Below are positions 51,560 to 62,348 of a stretch of DNA of 64,000 bases, in pieces. Every line of letters starts with the position of its first letter. The stretch's first letter is position 1. The stretch covers positions 172,568,351 to 172,632,350 of the forward strand of contig CM059186.1 of NCBI GenBank assembly GCA_030323885.1. The letters run 5' to 3'. This stretch comes from Branchipolynoe longqiensis. Its lineage: Eukaryota; Annelida; Polychaeta; Phyllodocida; Polynoidae. A program made the position numbers and the translations under genes. Under the pieces are notes generated by a model. The model searched no databases. It was not told the DNA's origin and saw only the letters and a list, made by a program, of their open reading frames with translations.

Positions 51560-52260
51560 AATATATCCCACATATATATGAGACTTGTGATATGAGACAT
51601 GAGACTTTTTATATGCGATTTATGACGCACATGTATGCTATTTGTGACTTCAGACATGCGATTCGTGATATTTGCAACGTGAGATGAGACTTCCAATATG
51701 AGACTTGCGATCGACAACTTGCGACTTGAGACATATGATTTGCGATATGTGATATGAGTTGCGATTTACGACTTCAGACATGCGATTTGTGATATCAAAC
51801 TAGTGACTTGCAATATGTGACTTGCAATATGTGATTTGCGATATGTGATTTGCGATATGCGACTTGTGATATGCGACTTGCAATATGATACTTGCAATAT
51901 GAGATTGGCGATATGTGATTTGTGATATGCGACTTGCAATATGCGACTTGCAATATGAGATTTGCCATCTATGAATTGTGATATCAAACTAGCGACTTGC
52001 ATTATGCGACTTGCAATATGTGATTTGCTATATGTGATTTGCGATATGCGACTTGCGATATGTGGCCTGCGACTTGCGATATGTGATATGAGACCTGCGA
52101 TTTGCGATATGCGACTTGCAACTTGCTATATGCGACTTGTGATATGCGACTTGCGATATTCGACTTGCGAACTGCGATTTGCGATTTGTGCTGTGTGAGA
52201 CAATATCCAACTTGTAATATACGACTTGCGGTATGCGACTTACGGTATGCAACATCCATC
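51560..52260. repeat. Heptamer tandem repeat (CGATATG/CGACTTG)
   Basis: About 700 bp of loosely alternating heptamers YGATWTG and YGACTTG. Because 7 is not a multiple of 3, all three frames share the same 7-residue repeat, and both strands have frames of about 80 codons. No gene. Confidence 0.9.
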
Positions 52261-52383
52261 TACTACTACGCCTAGCCACGCCCGGTGGCGCCCCCTCTCG
52301 GATCCCTACGGCTTACTCCTCCAGCCAGAGGTTTCTTCCCTCACTCACTCACAACTAAAAAATATGGGCATATAATACTCACA

Positions 52384-52735
52384 TTAAAGCTGCATAGTCC
52401 GATGAAATCATCAAATTTTCTAAACCAAAGCGCTTATCTAGAATTGATTCTATATATGTAACTTAGATACTCGTACACTCATTAAGCAATTGTCGCCACA
52501 TGAAAGGGAATACTAAGACAATTTAATCAATCCCGTTACTACTGAAGCCTCTGGTGTCAGAGTTTTGACATGCTTGCAAAAATTAATGTTGCATGTTTGT
52601 CAAATATCTCAAAACTTAGCCATCTAATATCAAAGTTACTTCAAATTAAAGTAAGGTAGATTGTGACACTCAAATTAATGTATTTATCTCAGAAAAATGA
52701 CAGAAATCCCACACCATCGGACTATGCATCTTTAA
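52384..52735 (-). mobile_element. TTAA-MITE, complete copy
   Basis: TTAA, then AGCTGCATAGTCCGATG, and at the far end CATCGGACTATGCATCT, then TTAA. 352 bp. Reverse orientation relative to the 54.3-kb copy. Confidence 0.85.
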
Positions 52736-53100
52736 CAATAATAATAATGGTCTATAATTATAACTCAAACTTGGCGCAGTGTGAGTGTGGGAGGATGAGA
52801 TGAAGAACGGATGGTGGTGATAGCCTTGTTTATATTCATTCATATACTTGATTATAGAGCACCTTTGTGTATGGGTGCGTGTGTGTGTGGAGGTGTGTGT
52901 GTGGGTGTAGGTGTGTATGGGGGGCAGGTGTGTGGTGGCCTAACTATAACATAAGACAGCATGGGTTTGTCAGACAAGATGACCCATAGACCCAACACCT
53001 CATTGCCTCAAACTGACACTTTGGGGCGCCGCTGAGGGGGGCGGGTGGGGGCGGGGTGGGGGCGGGGTGGGGTAGACATGCGCAGTGACTGGCAGGGATC
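52736..53100. other. Intergenic sequence with G-rich patches
   Basis: GTGTGGGTGTAGGTGTG at 52,880-52,930 and GGGGCGGGGTGGGGGCGGGG at 53,035-53,072. No gene. Confidence 0.45.
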
Positions 53101-53163
53101 CCCAAGTGGTGTGTTTACGAGGCGACATCGCTGTTTGGGGAAGGGCTCCTTTTTCTATGTGCC

Positions 53164-53197
53164 TATATAAGACGCTAAACGGGAGGCGCCTGAAATG
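53164..53197 (+). promoter_or_regulatory. Candidate TATA box with start codon downstream
   Basis: TATATAAG (53,164-53,171), then GACGCTAAACGGGAGGCGCC and AAATGG 24 bp on. The ATG opens only a 5-codon frame, so at most it would be a 5' UTR. The surrounding DNA is unique. Confidence 0.25.
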
Positions 53198-53449
53198 GCG
53201 ACATTATCATAGTCGCACCGGACTGACCTGAAGTCAAATAGAGAGATTATCTCCCACGTAAACGTGGTCGACTTGACCAAAATGCTAAACAACTTCTCCC
53301 CCCCCCTCCCTCTCCCTCCTCTACCCCCCCCCATCCCCTCCTCGCCACCTCTTCAACTCCCACCACCCAGTGATCGTCCACTAACTCCGTCATTCATAAT
53401 GCAATAGTCTGCAGAGGGCGCCACTGGGCGCCGAGAGCGAGGGGCGCGG

Positions 53450-53835
53450 GGGAGATGGGGGTAGGTGGGTGGTTAGAGGTTGGGGGAGAGATGGGGGGTG
53501 TAGGGGAGGTGGAGGCCTGTGATTGCCTGGGAGCGTGGGTGGGTGGTGGATGGTGGGTGGGGGTTAGGGGGTTAGAGGTGGGGAAAGTCTGCCTGTGTAT
53601 GTCAGGGTGAGTGGATGGGTGGTGGGTGGTGGATGGTGGGTGGTGGGTGGTGGCGGTGGGTGGGGGGTAGGGGGGTTAGAGGTGGGGAACGTCTGGCTGT
53701 GTATGTCAGGGTGGGTGGTGGGTGGTGGGTGGGGGGTAGGGGGTTAGAGGTGGGGAAAGTCTGTCTGTGTATGTCGGGGTGAGTGGGTGGGTGGTGGGTG
53801 GGGAGGGGAGGGGAGGATAGAGTGGTGGAGCGAGG
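53450..53835. repeat. G-rich minisatellite, about 100-bp unit
   Basis: GGGGTTAGAGGTGGGGAAAGTCT, TGTGTATGTCAGGGTGAGTGG and a variable GGTGGGTGGTGG part, in about three copies. Confidence 0.85.
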
Positions 53836-53854
53836 TGGTTCTGGTTGAGGTTGG

Positions 53855-53990
53855 TTGGTTGTTGGAGTTTTACATCCTGGCAACATCTAGGGTCATATCA
53901 GGACGGGTACCAACTTGAGAGAGTGCGCACTCATGCGCGACTTGATACATGCTGCCCCAATGGGTGGGAGACCAGGCCACAGACACCAAG
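53855..53990 (-). mobile_element. SINE-A 3' fragment
   Basis: GGAGTTTTACATCCTGGCAAC to GGGAGACCAGGCCACAGACACC. Confidence 0.75.
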
Positions 53991-54002
53991 TTGTGGCTTT
54001 GG

Positions 54003-54065
54003 TTGATTGATTGATTGGTGGTTGCTTTACGCCGTGTCGGCAGCATAGGCCATATTCACAGCGAG
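54003..54065 (-). mobile_element. SINE/LINE 3' tail with (GATT)n
   Basis: Reverse complement of the tail at 51,421-51,487: GATTGATTGATTGG, GGTTGCTTTACGCCGTG, GCATAGGCCATATTCAC. Confidence 0.65.
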
Positions 54066-54328
54066 AAATGTTTCTTTTTTGTTCAAACCATCGCTTTTAC
54101 ATGTAAAAGCAGACAATCAATTATGTGCCAATAGACACTGTGGCTTTGGTAGTTAGTGGCCTTTGTTGTGGTTGACCTGGTTGCATCAGCAGTATTTGTT
54201 GTTTTTGTTGTTTTTGTTGTTGTTATTTGTTGTTAATCTTGGATGTCTTCTTACTCTGGATGGCCTGAGTGGTTTTCTGGTTTACAGGTTTGTTTGGAGG
54301 GTTTGAGTTCTTTTCTTGAGTTCAATGG

Positions 54329-54680
54329 TTAAAGTGGCATAGTCCGATGGCTTTGAGTTTCTGTCATTTTCTGAGATAAATACATTAAGTTGATCATTAA
54401 AAGCTACTTTACTTTACGTTGAAGTAACTTTTAGTTTAAATGGCTAACTTTGGAGATATTTGATGTAACAACATGCCAAATTAATTTAGGCAAGCACGCC
54501 AAAACTCTGATGTCAGAGGCTTATGCAGTAACAGGTTATATTAAATTGAGTCTCCATACCCTTTGATGTGACCACAATGCTTAATAACTGCAAAAGTATC
54601 TAAGATTAATATGAAGAATCAAATCAAGGTAAGTTTTTGGTTTTGAAAATTTGATGCTTCATCGGACTATGCAACTATAA
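54329..54680 (+). mobile_element. TTAA-MITE, complete copy
   Basis: TTAA, AGTGGCATAGTCCGATGG at the left. TCATCGGACTATGCAACT at the right, followed by ATAA instead of TTAA. 352 bp, forward orientation. Confidence 0.8.
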
Positions 54681-54714
54681 GTGTGGCTATGTCGGCTGTG
54701 GGTGGTCGGTGCAT

Positions 54715-54846
54715 CAGTATGTGGGTGTGGTGTGGGTGTGAGTGTGAGTGTGGGTGCGATTATGGGTGTGGGTGTGGGGGTGAGTGTGGGTGTGGGTGTG
54801 GGTGTGGGTGTGGGTGTGGGCGTGCGTGTGGGTGTGGGTGTGGGTG
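54715..54846. repeat. (GTGGGT)n beside gap 3
   Basis: GTGTGGGTGTGA, then perfect GTGGGT hexamers up to the N run. Confidence 0.95.
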
Positions 54847-55346
54847 NNNNNNNNNNNNNNNNNNNNNNNNNNNNNNNNNNNNNNNNNNNNNNNNNNNNNN
54901 NNNNNNNNNNNNNNNNNNNNNNNNNNNNNNNNNNNNNNNNNNNNNNNNNNNNNNNNNNNNNNNNNNNNNNNNNNNNNNNNNNNNNNNNNNNNNNNNNNNN
55001 NNNNNNNNNNNNNNNNNNNNNNNNNNNNNNNNNNNNNNNNNNNNNNNNNNNNNNNNNNNNNNNNNNNNNNNNNNNNNNNNNNNNNNNNNNNNNNNNNNNN
55101 NNNNNNNNNNNNNNNNNNNNNNNNNNNNNNNNNNNNNNNNNNNNNNNNNNNNNNNNNNNNNNNNNNNNNNNNNNNNNNNNNNNNNNNNNNNNNNNNNNNN
55201 NNNNNNNNNNNNNNNNNNNNNNNNNNNNNNNNNNNNNNNNNNNNNNNNNNNNNNNNNNNNNNNNNNNNNNNNNNNNNNNNNNNNNNNNNNNNNNNNNNNN
55301 NNNNNNNNNNNNNNNNNNNNNNNNNNNNNNNNNNNNNNNNNNNNNN
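54847..55346. other. Assembly gap (500 N)
   Basis: Placeholder run. The left flank is GTGGGT repeat, the right flank unique. Confidence 0.99.
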
Positions 55347-55424
55347 GCATGAAACAGAGTAACCGAGTTAGGACCTTGTGTCACTCACAGATGAGCGACT
55401 GTGCATACCAGTGAATCTGGAGGG

Positions 55425-55700
55425 ACTGAAGTTTGGATCCTGGTCGAGTCAAACCAATGACCTATAAAATAGGTACCTGTTCCTGCTCGGTGCTTGGAGT
55501 TATGAGATCAGGACAGGGACTGGGCGCACAGTGTCAGGATAATGTGACTGTGTGGGACATCAGGTCATGGTGCCAGTGGCCTGATTTCCCAGTGGGGCAG
55601 CACTATAAAGTCGCCATGAGTGCACGCTGTCACAAGTCGGTGCACGTCCTGGTATGGCCTAGGGTCTTACTGGGGCGTAAAACTACACCAACCACCCAGC
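55425..55700 (+). mobile_element. SINE-A copy, head partly lost
   Basis: TTTGGATCCTGGTCGAGTC (B box remnant), CAAACCAATGACCTATAAAAT, core, and the end CTTACTGGGGCGTAAAAC. Confidence 0.75.
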
Positions 55701-56389
55701 CTCCCCCAGCCCTCTCAGAGGACTGTGGTTGGGCTCCTTAGGCTGCCTTTTTTCCTCCCCCCCTTCCCCCCCCCCCCCCCCCCCCCCAATTCCTCTGATC
55801 ACTACCCATCGGAAGCCAACTCCCGACCACATGGGACTGCTTTCAGCGGTGCCCATTCAGTGCTGCAGATTTGCAGCCTTCAGCGCACCAATGCGACTGA
55901 AAACTCCCCAAAAACAACAAAACACAGATGAGCGGCAAACCACATGGAACAACTAGACAAGGTATGTGGCATTTTCCAATCGAGCTTACAGTTTGGAGAT
56001 TAGGTCAGTTCAAGCATATGACAAGGGCAAGAAGAGGTCAGAGGTCAGCACTGAGCCCATGGGAGGGAGGGTGGGTGAAATGAAGTTGCTGTAATGCGGC
56101 TGGGGGTGAAGTGACGATGTGTTATGTCGAGAGCCGGAAGTGGGAAAACGGGACAACCGGAAGCAGCTACATGCGACACTGGCAAATTAAATATGTTAGC
56201 TACCCAACATACCCACTTACACTGCCACTCCCAGTATGTATGTTGAATCGTGTGTAGTGCTGAAGTAGCGCTGTGTGACTGGTGGTAACTTCTTCCTCTC
56301 TGTACAGCCCCCCCCCCCCCCTAAACAAAACAGACAAGTTCTAATTGGCTCACCGTATTAGATAACATTAAAATTGTAAACACCACCTG
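55701..56389. other. Mixed sequence with C runs, no gene
   Basis: C runs at 55,768-55,787 and 56,310-56,323. CAGTGCTGCAGATTTGCAG/CGACTGAAAAC repeats part of 42.2 kb. Confidence 0.45.
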
Positions 56390-56712
56390 GTTGTTTATTT
56401 GTGCCTTGGATTTTTACATCCTGGCAACATCTAAGGTCAATATTAGGATGCGTACCGACTTGTGACAACACACACTCATGGTGACTTCATAGTGCTGCCC
56501 CACTGGGAGACCAAGCTGCTGGCACCATGACCCAATTTCACATTCAATCATATCGTCACCATACTGAGTTAACCAGTCTTTACCCTATACCAGTAATTCT
56601 GAGCGCCAGGCTAGGAAGTGACAAGTATCAATTTTACAAGTTATTGCTTTGACCTTGCCGCAATTCAAAATCCCACCCTTCCACGCGGGAAACTGAATGT
56701 GCACCACCTAGT
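56390..56712 (-). mobile_element. SINE-A copy, degraded head
   Basis: TTTTTACATCCTGGCAACATC to GAAGTGACAAGTATCAATTTT. The tRNA-like head is very degraded. Confidence 0.75.
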
Positions 56713-56951
56713 GCTACCAATAGCAAACTATAACCTCACATTCTAGCAACCATTTCTAAATCCACATCCCCACCACCACCACCACCACGATTTTAAATGC
56801 CAGTGCCTGACATGGCCGTAGCTGTTGTTAGGACGAAAAAACCTCAACAAACAAAGGTACGTGTAAAAGGGCGTTGGTTCATTGAAAGGAGTTATTGCTC
56901 TGCATGTCATTAGGTGGGTGAGGCGCCGTGCACTGAGTGTCCCCGTGATCG

Positions 56952-57500
56952 CAGCCCCCCCCCCCCCCTCCTCTCCCGCTCTCCTCTCCCCCTGTCCTCT
57001 CCCCCTCTCCTCTCCCCTTCTCCTCTCCCGCTCTCCTCTCCCCCTCTCCTCTCCGCCTCTCCTCTCCCCTTCCCCCTCCCCCTCCCTCCCCAGCTCCGCC
57101 TCCTTTCCACCTCCCCTCCTCTCCCCCTTTGCCCCCTCCCTTCTCCCACCCCCTCATTCTCTCCACCCCCTCCACCGCTTCCTGCCCCTCCCCATCTCCC
57201 CCTCTCCCTCCCCTACCCTTACCCACCCCACCCCTCCCCCCTCCCCTCACCCTACCACCTCCCACCCCTCCATCCCCCGCACCCTCCTCCCCTGTCTCCC
57301 CCCCCCCCCCACTCCCCCTCCCCCGCCGCCCTCCACCACCCCTCCCCTCCCTCTCCCCGCCCCTCATCTCCCGTCTCGCCCTCCACATCTCCCCCCCCCC
57401 CCCCCGCCACCTCCTCCCCCCCTCTCCCTGTCAGCCCCCCCCCCCCCCCCCCCCACCCCCCACCCACCACCCCACCCCCCCCCACCCCTGCACTTCCACG
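56952..57500. repeat. Polypyrimidine (CCCCTCTCCT) block
   Basis: About 550 bp of C and T only on plus, with C runs of up to 18. All long frames are low-complexity artefacts. Confidence 0.95.
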
Positions 57501-57639
57501 TGTGACCTAATCCCGCCGTGTGTGAACTGACACTCAGAGTGACTGCAGTTGTTACCTGCACTTGTTTCTCTGTCGCGAACATCCCTCCCCACACACACAG
57601 TCATACTGTACCGCTAATTCCACCCGCTCCCCGCCCATC

Positions 57640-57900
57640 CACACTCCATCCTCAATCACTACCCCCTCTCCCACCCCGCCCCGCCCCACACCACACCCCG
57701 CCCCACACCACACCCCACCCCACAACCGCCCACACCAACCCCGCCCCCCACACCACACCCCGGCCAGCCTCACACCACACCCCGCCCCACCCTTCCCGGG
57801 CCTGCTCCAACCCACTCCGCTCTTCCCTGCTTCGCCGCTCCCCACTCCCCCCGACCACTCCGCTGCTGCCCCCTCCCCACTCCTCCTACCCCGCCCGTGC
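57640..57900. repeat. C-rich CCCCGCCCCACACCACA repeat
   Basis: ACCACACCCCGCCCC words recur at about 16-30-bp spacing. Confidence 0.8.
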
Positions 57901-58040
57901 TCGCCCGGGGGCGGGGCGGGTGGCGGCGGTCAGAGCGGTCACAGAGACGGGCAGGTAATTTGTGCACGGCGCGCCCGGCGCGTTTAACACCTGTAAGCCG
58001 ACCGGGCCCCGGAGTAAGACAACACCGGCGTCACGTGACC
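57901..58040 (+). promoter_or_regulatory. CpG-rich candidate promoter or first exon
   Basis: An Sp1-type GGGGGCGGGGCGGG (57,907-57,920), a good donor GGGCAG|GTAATT (57,954/57,955), CpG-rich DNA, and a perfect palindromic E-box GTCACGTGAC (58,030-58,039). Suggests a 5' UTR exon reading rightwards, but no downstream exon is recognised. Confidence 0.25.
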
Positions 58041-58199
58041 GCCCACTGCCACTGATCCATTATGATGAGAGGTATGAGCGAGGGTTCACTTTTTGTTGGG
58101 GGTTTTGTTGTTACTAAAAAAACAATCACTCATCAACTGTCGAATAAAGATGCCCCGTCATAATCAAAATACACCCTTCCTTTTTACAATAATATGTAT

Positions 58200-58960
58200 A
58201 CAAAGCTATGTATTTATTTTAATATATTTATATATATTTATTACATGTATATTATTTATATATATATATATATATTTTATAGGTATGTTGTAGTTTTAAA
58301 TAGATTAATAAATATATATATTTATTTAGATTTATAGTTATATACATTAATATAGATTTATATAGATATTTTTATATAATTATCTATTTTTTATATATTT
58401 AAATAAATTACATATCTTCATGTATGTATATAGTTATGTATGTATATATATATTTAGGTATATTTAGGTATATTTACATATATTTACATATATTTACATA
58501 TGTTTTCATATATTTTCATATCTTTACATATATTTACATATATCTACATATTTATTTTACATATATTTACATATATTCACATATATTTACATATATTCAC
58601 ATATATTCACATGTATTTACATATATTCACATATATTTACATATATTCACATATATTCACATATATTCACATATATTTACATATATTCACATATATTCAC
58701 ATATATTCACATATATTCACATATATTCACATATATTCACATATATTCACATATATTTACATATACCCGGTATCTAAATAGGTATGTATATTCTTCTTTT
58801 TTTTTATTTATATTTTTGTCCATGGATATTTATTTATATATTTATTTTTATATATTTTTAATCATATATAATCATTTGTATATGTACATTGAAATATGCA
58901 TATATGAATAATAGAAAATATATATAAAGTATTATAATGCGAGTGACAGGTTTTTGCATC
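58200..58960. repeat. AT-rich block with (ACATATATTCAC)n
   Basis: A 12-bp unit, ACATATATTCAC or ACATATATTTAC, about 25 copies at 58,465-58,765. The rest is TATATTTA-rich. Confidence 0.9.
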
Positions 58961-59195
58961 CATTAGAGACGAGAACCCGTGGCAGCACCACCGGTCATGA
59001 GCGTGAGGTCAAGGAGGCAGAACATAGAACAATCAGTACAGTACACAAACAAGTAATTCCCTTCCGCAACTTTGTACTCACATAATACATTATACATCAC
59101 AGGAAGGCCAGTGGGCAGTGTTTCTCGAATTGCATAACCTTTTTCAGGACACTTTTATCGATATGCCTGCAGGTGCATCTTTGAGATGATGATGC
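58961..59195. other. Unique sequence, no feature
   Basis: Nothing recognised. Confidence 0.4.
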
Positions 59196-59197
59196 TT

Positions 59198-59527
59198 GGT
59201 TGGTTGTTAGAGTTTTCCATCCTGTCATATCAGGATGGGTGCCGAGTTCTGACAGTACACCCTCGTGGTAACTTTATAGTGCTGCCCCTCTGGGAGACCA
59301 GGCCATAATCATCATGACCTAATATCCCACCCAGTCACATTATCTTGACACTGAGCCAACCAGTCCTTGTCCTATCCTAATAATGCCGAGCGCTTGGCTA
59401 GGAAGCGACAAGTATCAATGTATAAGTCATTGGTTTGACTCGACCAGTGTTCAAACTGGTGGGTTCGAATCCCATGATCTACCAAAGCGGGAGATGGATG
59501 CTCAACTCATTCAGCCATCCTGTCTCC
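59198..59527 (-). mobile_element. SINE-A copy with duplicated B-box region
   Basis: Complete on minus: head with ATGGCTGAATGAGTTGAGC, and B-box region GGGATTCGAACCC followed by a second GTTTGAACACTGG, as in the 14.9-kb copy. Confidence 0.8.
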
Positions 59528-59599
59528 ATGCTGACGATGTTGACAATTTGTGTATTTATATTTGGGTGGAGTGTGCAGTGATGTTAGTGTGACGGGCCC

Positions 59600-59815
59600 C
59601 TGTAGGCAGGTAGTGACAGGCGTCAGGGTGTGGTTCCCATCACGCCCTGCCTACCTGCCCCCCACTCACCCCCCCCCCCCCACCACCCGCACCACACGCA
59701 CTAAGTGACTGCAGTGTTAATGTACCCCACTGACCCAGCATTGCTAACACTTCACCGAACAACGTGTACAGTTACACTAACAACTAACCGCCTCTTTTTA
59801 TAGTCACCTTGGTAG
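59600..59815. other. Intergenic sequence
   Basis: GTAGGCAGGTAGTGACAGGCG and CCCTGCCTACCTGCCCC form a loose inverted repeat. C run at 59,671-59,680. No gene. Confidence 0.4.
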
Positions 59816-60364
59816 TTAAAGCTGCATAGTCCGATGAGTGCATAACATTTTAGGAACTAATGCAATCATCTAAATCTTATTGTACATATCTAACGCAAGG
59901 GAGTGGGACGTAGCTCAGACGGTAGAGTGTCCAGCTGTGTAGGTGTAGGTCATCCGATCGATCCTGCTCAGTAGACCTATTCACAGTTTGTGATGTTTTC
60001 CGTTCCAACCAGTGGTCGACAACTGGTTCATCAAAGGCTGTGGTATGTGCTGTCCTGTCTGTGCAGAAAGTGCATGTAAAAGACCCCTTTTTGCTTCTCG
60101 GAAAGAGTAGCCTATGTGGCGGCAGTGGGTTTCCTCTCCAAAAATATGTCAAAATGACCAAATGGTTGACGTCCAATAGCCGATGATAAAAATCAATGTG
60201 CTCTAGAGGCGTTGTTAAATAAAACAAACTTCTTCTATATCTAACGTAGATAACGGTGTAAACTTATTAAAGCTGTATAGTCTGAAGGATGGATAATATT
60301 TTCCAAACTAAAGAAATTATCTCAATCTTATTCTATGTAGCTAACGTAGATACTGATCTACTTA
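59816..60364 (-). mobile_element. TTAA-MITE copies, one split by a SINE
   Basis: TTAAAGCTGCATAGTCCGATG at 59,816. The MITE is interrupted at 59,895 by the mollusc-type SINE and resumes at 60,238. A second partial copy begins at about 60,269 (TTAAAGCTGTATAGTCTG). Confidence 0.75.
59896..60236 (+). mobile_element. tRNA-headed SINE (mollusc-type body), copy 2
   Basis: Head GTGGGACGTAGCTCAGACGG, GTCATCCGATCGATCC. Body GTTCATCAAAGGCTGTGG, AAGTGCATGTAAAAGACCCC, AATAGCCGATGATAAAAATC. Tail GTTAAATAAAACAAAC. Flanked by ATATCTAACG on both sides (59,886-59,895; 60,237-60,246), a 10-bp target duplication. Confidence 0.88.
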
Positions 60365-60699
60365 TTAAAGGGGCATAGTCCGATTAAGCAGACAAGTTTC
60401 AAAAGCAAAACACTTACCTAGATTTTATTATACATGTCTAACTTAGATACTGATGCACTTATTAAGCATTTGTTGTCACAGAGGAGGGAACACTGATTCA
60501 ATTTAATAGAATCTGTTACAGCCTAAATCTATGGTGTCAGATTTTAATTGTCTATATGTGCGCTTTAAATATCTCCAAAGTTAACTATTAATTATGAAAT
60601 TACAGCAAGCCAAATTAAGGTAGATTATAACAACCAATGTAATATATTTATCTCAGAAAAATGGCAGAAACTCAAAACTATCGGATTATGCCAGTTTAA
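60365..60699 (-). mobile_element. TTAA-MITE, nearly complete
   Basis: TTAAAGGGGCATAGTCCGATT at the left, CTATCGGATTATGCCAGTTTAA at the right. Confidence 0.8.
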
Positions 60700-60701
60700 A
60701 C

Positions 60702-60951
60702 ATGTATTGCTGTATAGAAGGAATTCTGAATCCATTTAATAGAACATGGTAGTGCTGAAGCCTATGGTGTCAGAATGTTGACCTACTTGCCACATTAATT
60801 CTGCCTGGTTTCACTTCAAATATCTCCAAAGTTAATCAATCATAATAAAAGTTACTTCATATTAATGTAAGGTCGATGACAGCGATTAGCTTGATATATG
60901 TATCTAAGAGAAATTGCCCAAACTCAAAACCATCGGATTATGCAACTTTAA
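60702..60951 (-). mobile_element. TTAA-MITE, one end missing
   Basis: Starts inside the element (CATGTATTGCTGTATAGAAGG) and ends CCATCGGATTATGCAACTTTAA. Confidence 0.75.
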
Positions 60952-60959
60952 ACTTTATA

Positions 60960-61172
60960 ACCAGACAGGATGGCCGAATCAGTTAAAGGATCCGTCTCCC
61001 ATGTTGGTAAATCATGTGATCGTTGGTTCGAATCCTGGTTGAGCCAAACCAATGACTTTAAAGTTTATGCTTGTCGCTTCCTAGCCAGGCGCTTGGCATT
61101 ATCAGGATAGGCCAAGGAGCAGTGGAATGAGGAAGACCAATCATCGGCGATTGCAATTTCCCCTGCTTAAAC
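60960..61172 (+). mobile_element. SINE-B copy 3
   Basis: Head CAGGATGGCCGAATCAGTTAA, B box GGTTCGAATCC, core, and the B-type end CAGTGGAATGAGGAAGACCA, CCCCTGCTTAAAC. Confidence 0.85.
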
Positions 61173-61192
61173 AACTAATGTACAAACAACTA

Positions 61193-62348
61193 AAAAAGCT
61201 GCATAATCCGATGAAAGGTTCAAAGTTTCGTGACCAAAACACTTATCTAAATTTGATTCTACATATCCAACTTAGATATTGCCCCACTTATTAAGCACAT
61301 GTTCCTGCATAGAAGGGACTACTGAGTCAATTTAACAGAACCTGGAGCATATGGTGTCAGAGTTTTTATATGCACACCAAAATTATTTTCCCACATTTGC
61401 ATTTCAGATATCTCCAAAGCTCGTCATTCAAACTAAGCACCTCCCTTATAGAGAAGTAAGACCTCCCTTATAGAGAAGTAAAACTTCCCTTATAGAGAAG
61501 TAAGACCTCCATTATAGAGAAGTAAGACCTCCCTTATAGAGAAGTAAGACCTCCCTTATAGAGAAGTAAAACTTCCCTTATAGAGAAGTAAGACCTCCAT
61601 TATAGAGAAGTAATACCTCCCTTATAGAGAAGTAAGACCTCCCTTATAGAGAAGTAAGACCTCCCTTATAGAGAAGTAAGACCTCCCTAATAGAGAAGTT
61701 TGACCTCCCTTATAGAGAAGTTTGACCTCCCTTATAGAGGAGTAAGACCTCCCTTATAGAGAAGTTTGACCTCCCTTATAGAGAAGTAAGACCTCCCTTA
61801 TAGAGAAGTAAGGCCTCCCTTATAGAGAAGTTTGACCTCCCTTATAGAGAAGTAAGACCTCCCTTATAGAGAAGTAAGGCCTCCCTTATAGAGAAGTAAG
61901 ACCTCCATTATAGAGAAGTAAGACCTCCCTTATAGAGAAGTAAGACCTCCCTTGTAGAGAAGTAAGACCTCCCTAATAGAGAAGTTTGACCTCCCTTATA
62001 GAGAAGTTTGACCTCCCTTATAGAGGAGTAAGACCTCCCTTATAGAGAAGTAAGACCTCCCTTATAGAGAAGTAAGGCCTCCCTTATAGAGAAGTAAGAC
62101 CTCCCTTATAGAGAAGTAAGACCTCCCTTATAGAGAAGTAAGACCTCCCTTATAGAGAAGTAAGACCTCCATTATAGAGAAGTAAGACCTCCCTTATAGA
62201 GAGGTTTGACCTCCCTTATAGAGAAGTAAGACCTCCCTTATAGAGAAGTTTGACCTCCCTTATAGAGAAGTAAGATAGATTATAACAAGCAACGCAGCCT
62301 TTTTTCGTAGGTGTAAACGTTGAACACTATCGAGCTGTGCAACCTTAA
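61193..62348 (-). mobile_element. TTAA-MITE expanded by an internal minisatellite
   Basis: The left part (AAGCTGCATAATCCGATG to TCATTCAAACTAAG) and the right part (AAGTAAGATAGATTATAAC to GTGCAACCTTAA) form one MITE. The minisatellite 61,438-62,268 sits between them. Confidence 0.75.
61438..62268 (+). repeat. 22-bp minisatellite (ACCTCCCTTATAGAGAAGTA)
   Basis: About 38 units of ACCTCCCTTATAGAGAAGTAAG, with AAGTTTG and GGAGTAAG variants grouped into higher-order blocks (for example a block around 61,690-61,800 resembles one around 61,980-62,050). Confidence 0.95.

Noticed and set aside
56882..57530. Ser-Pro-rich frames of about 200 codons
   Set aside because: Low-complexity polypyrimidine tract.
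61438..62268. CRISPR array
   Set aside because: The units are contiguous 22-bp repeats without unique spacers, in a eukaryotic transposon.
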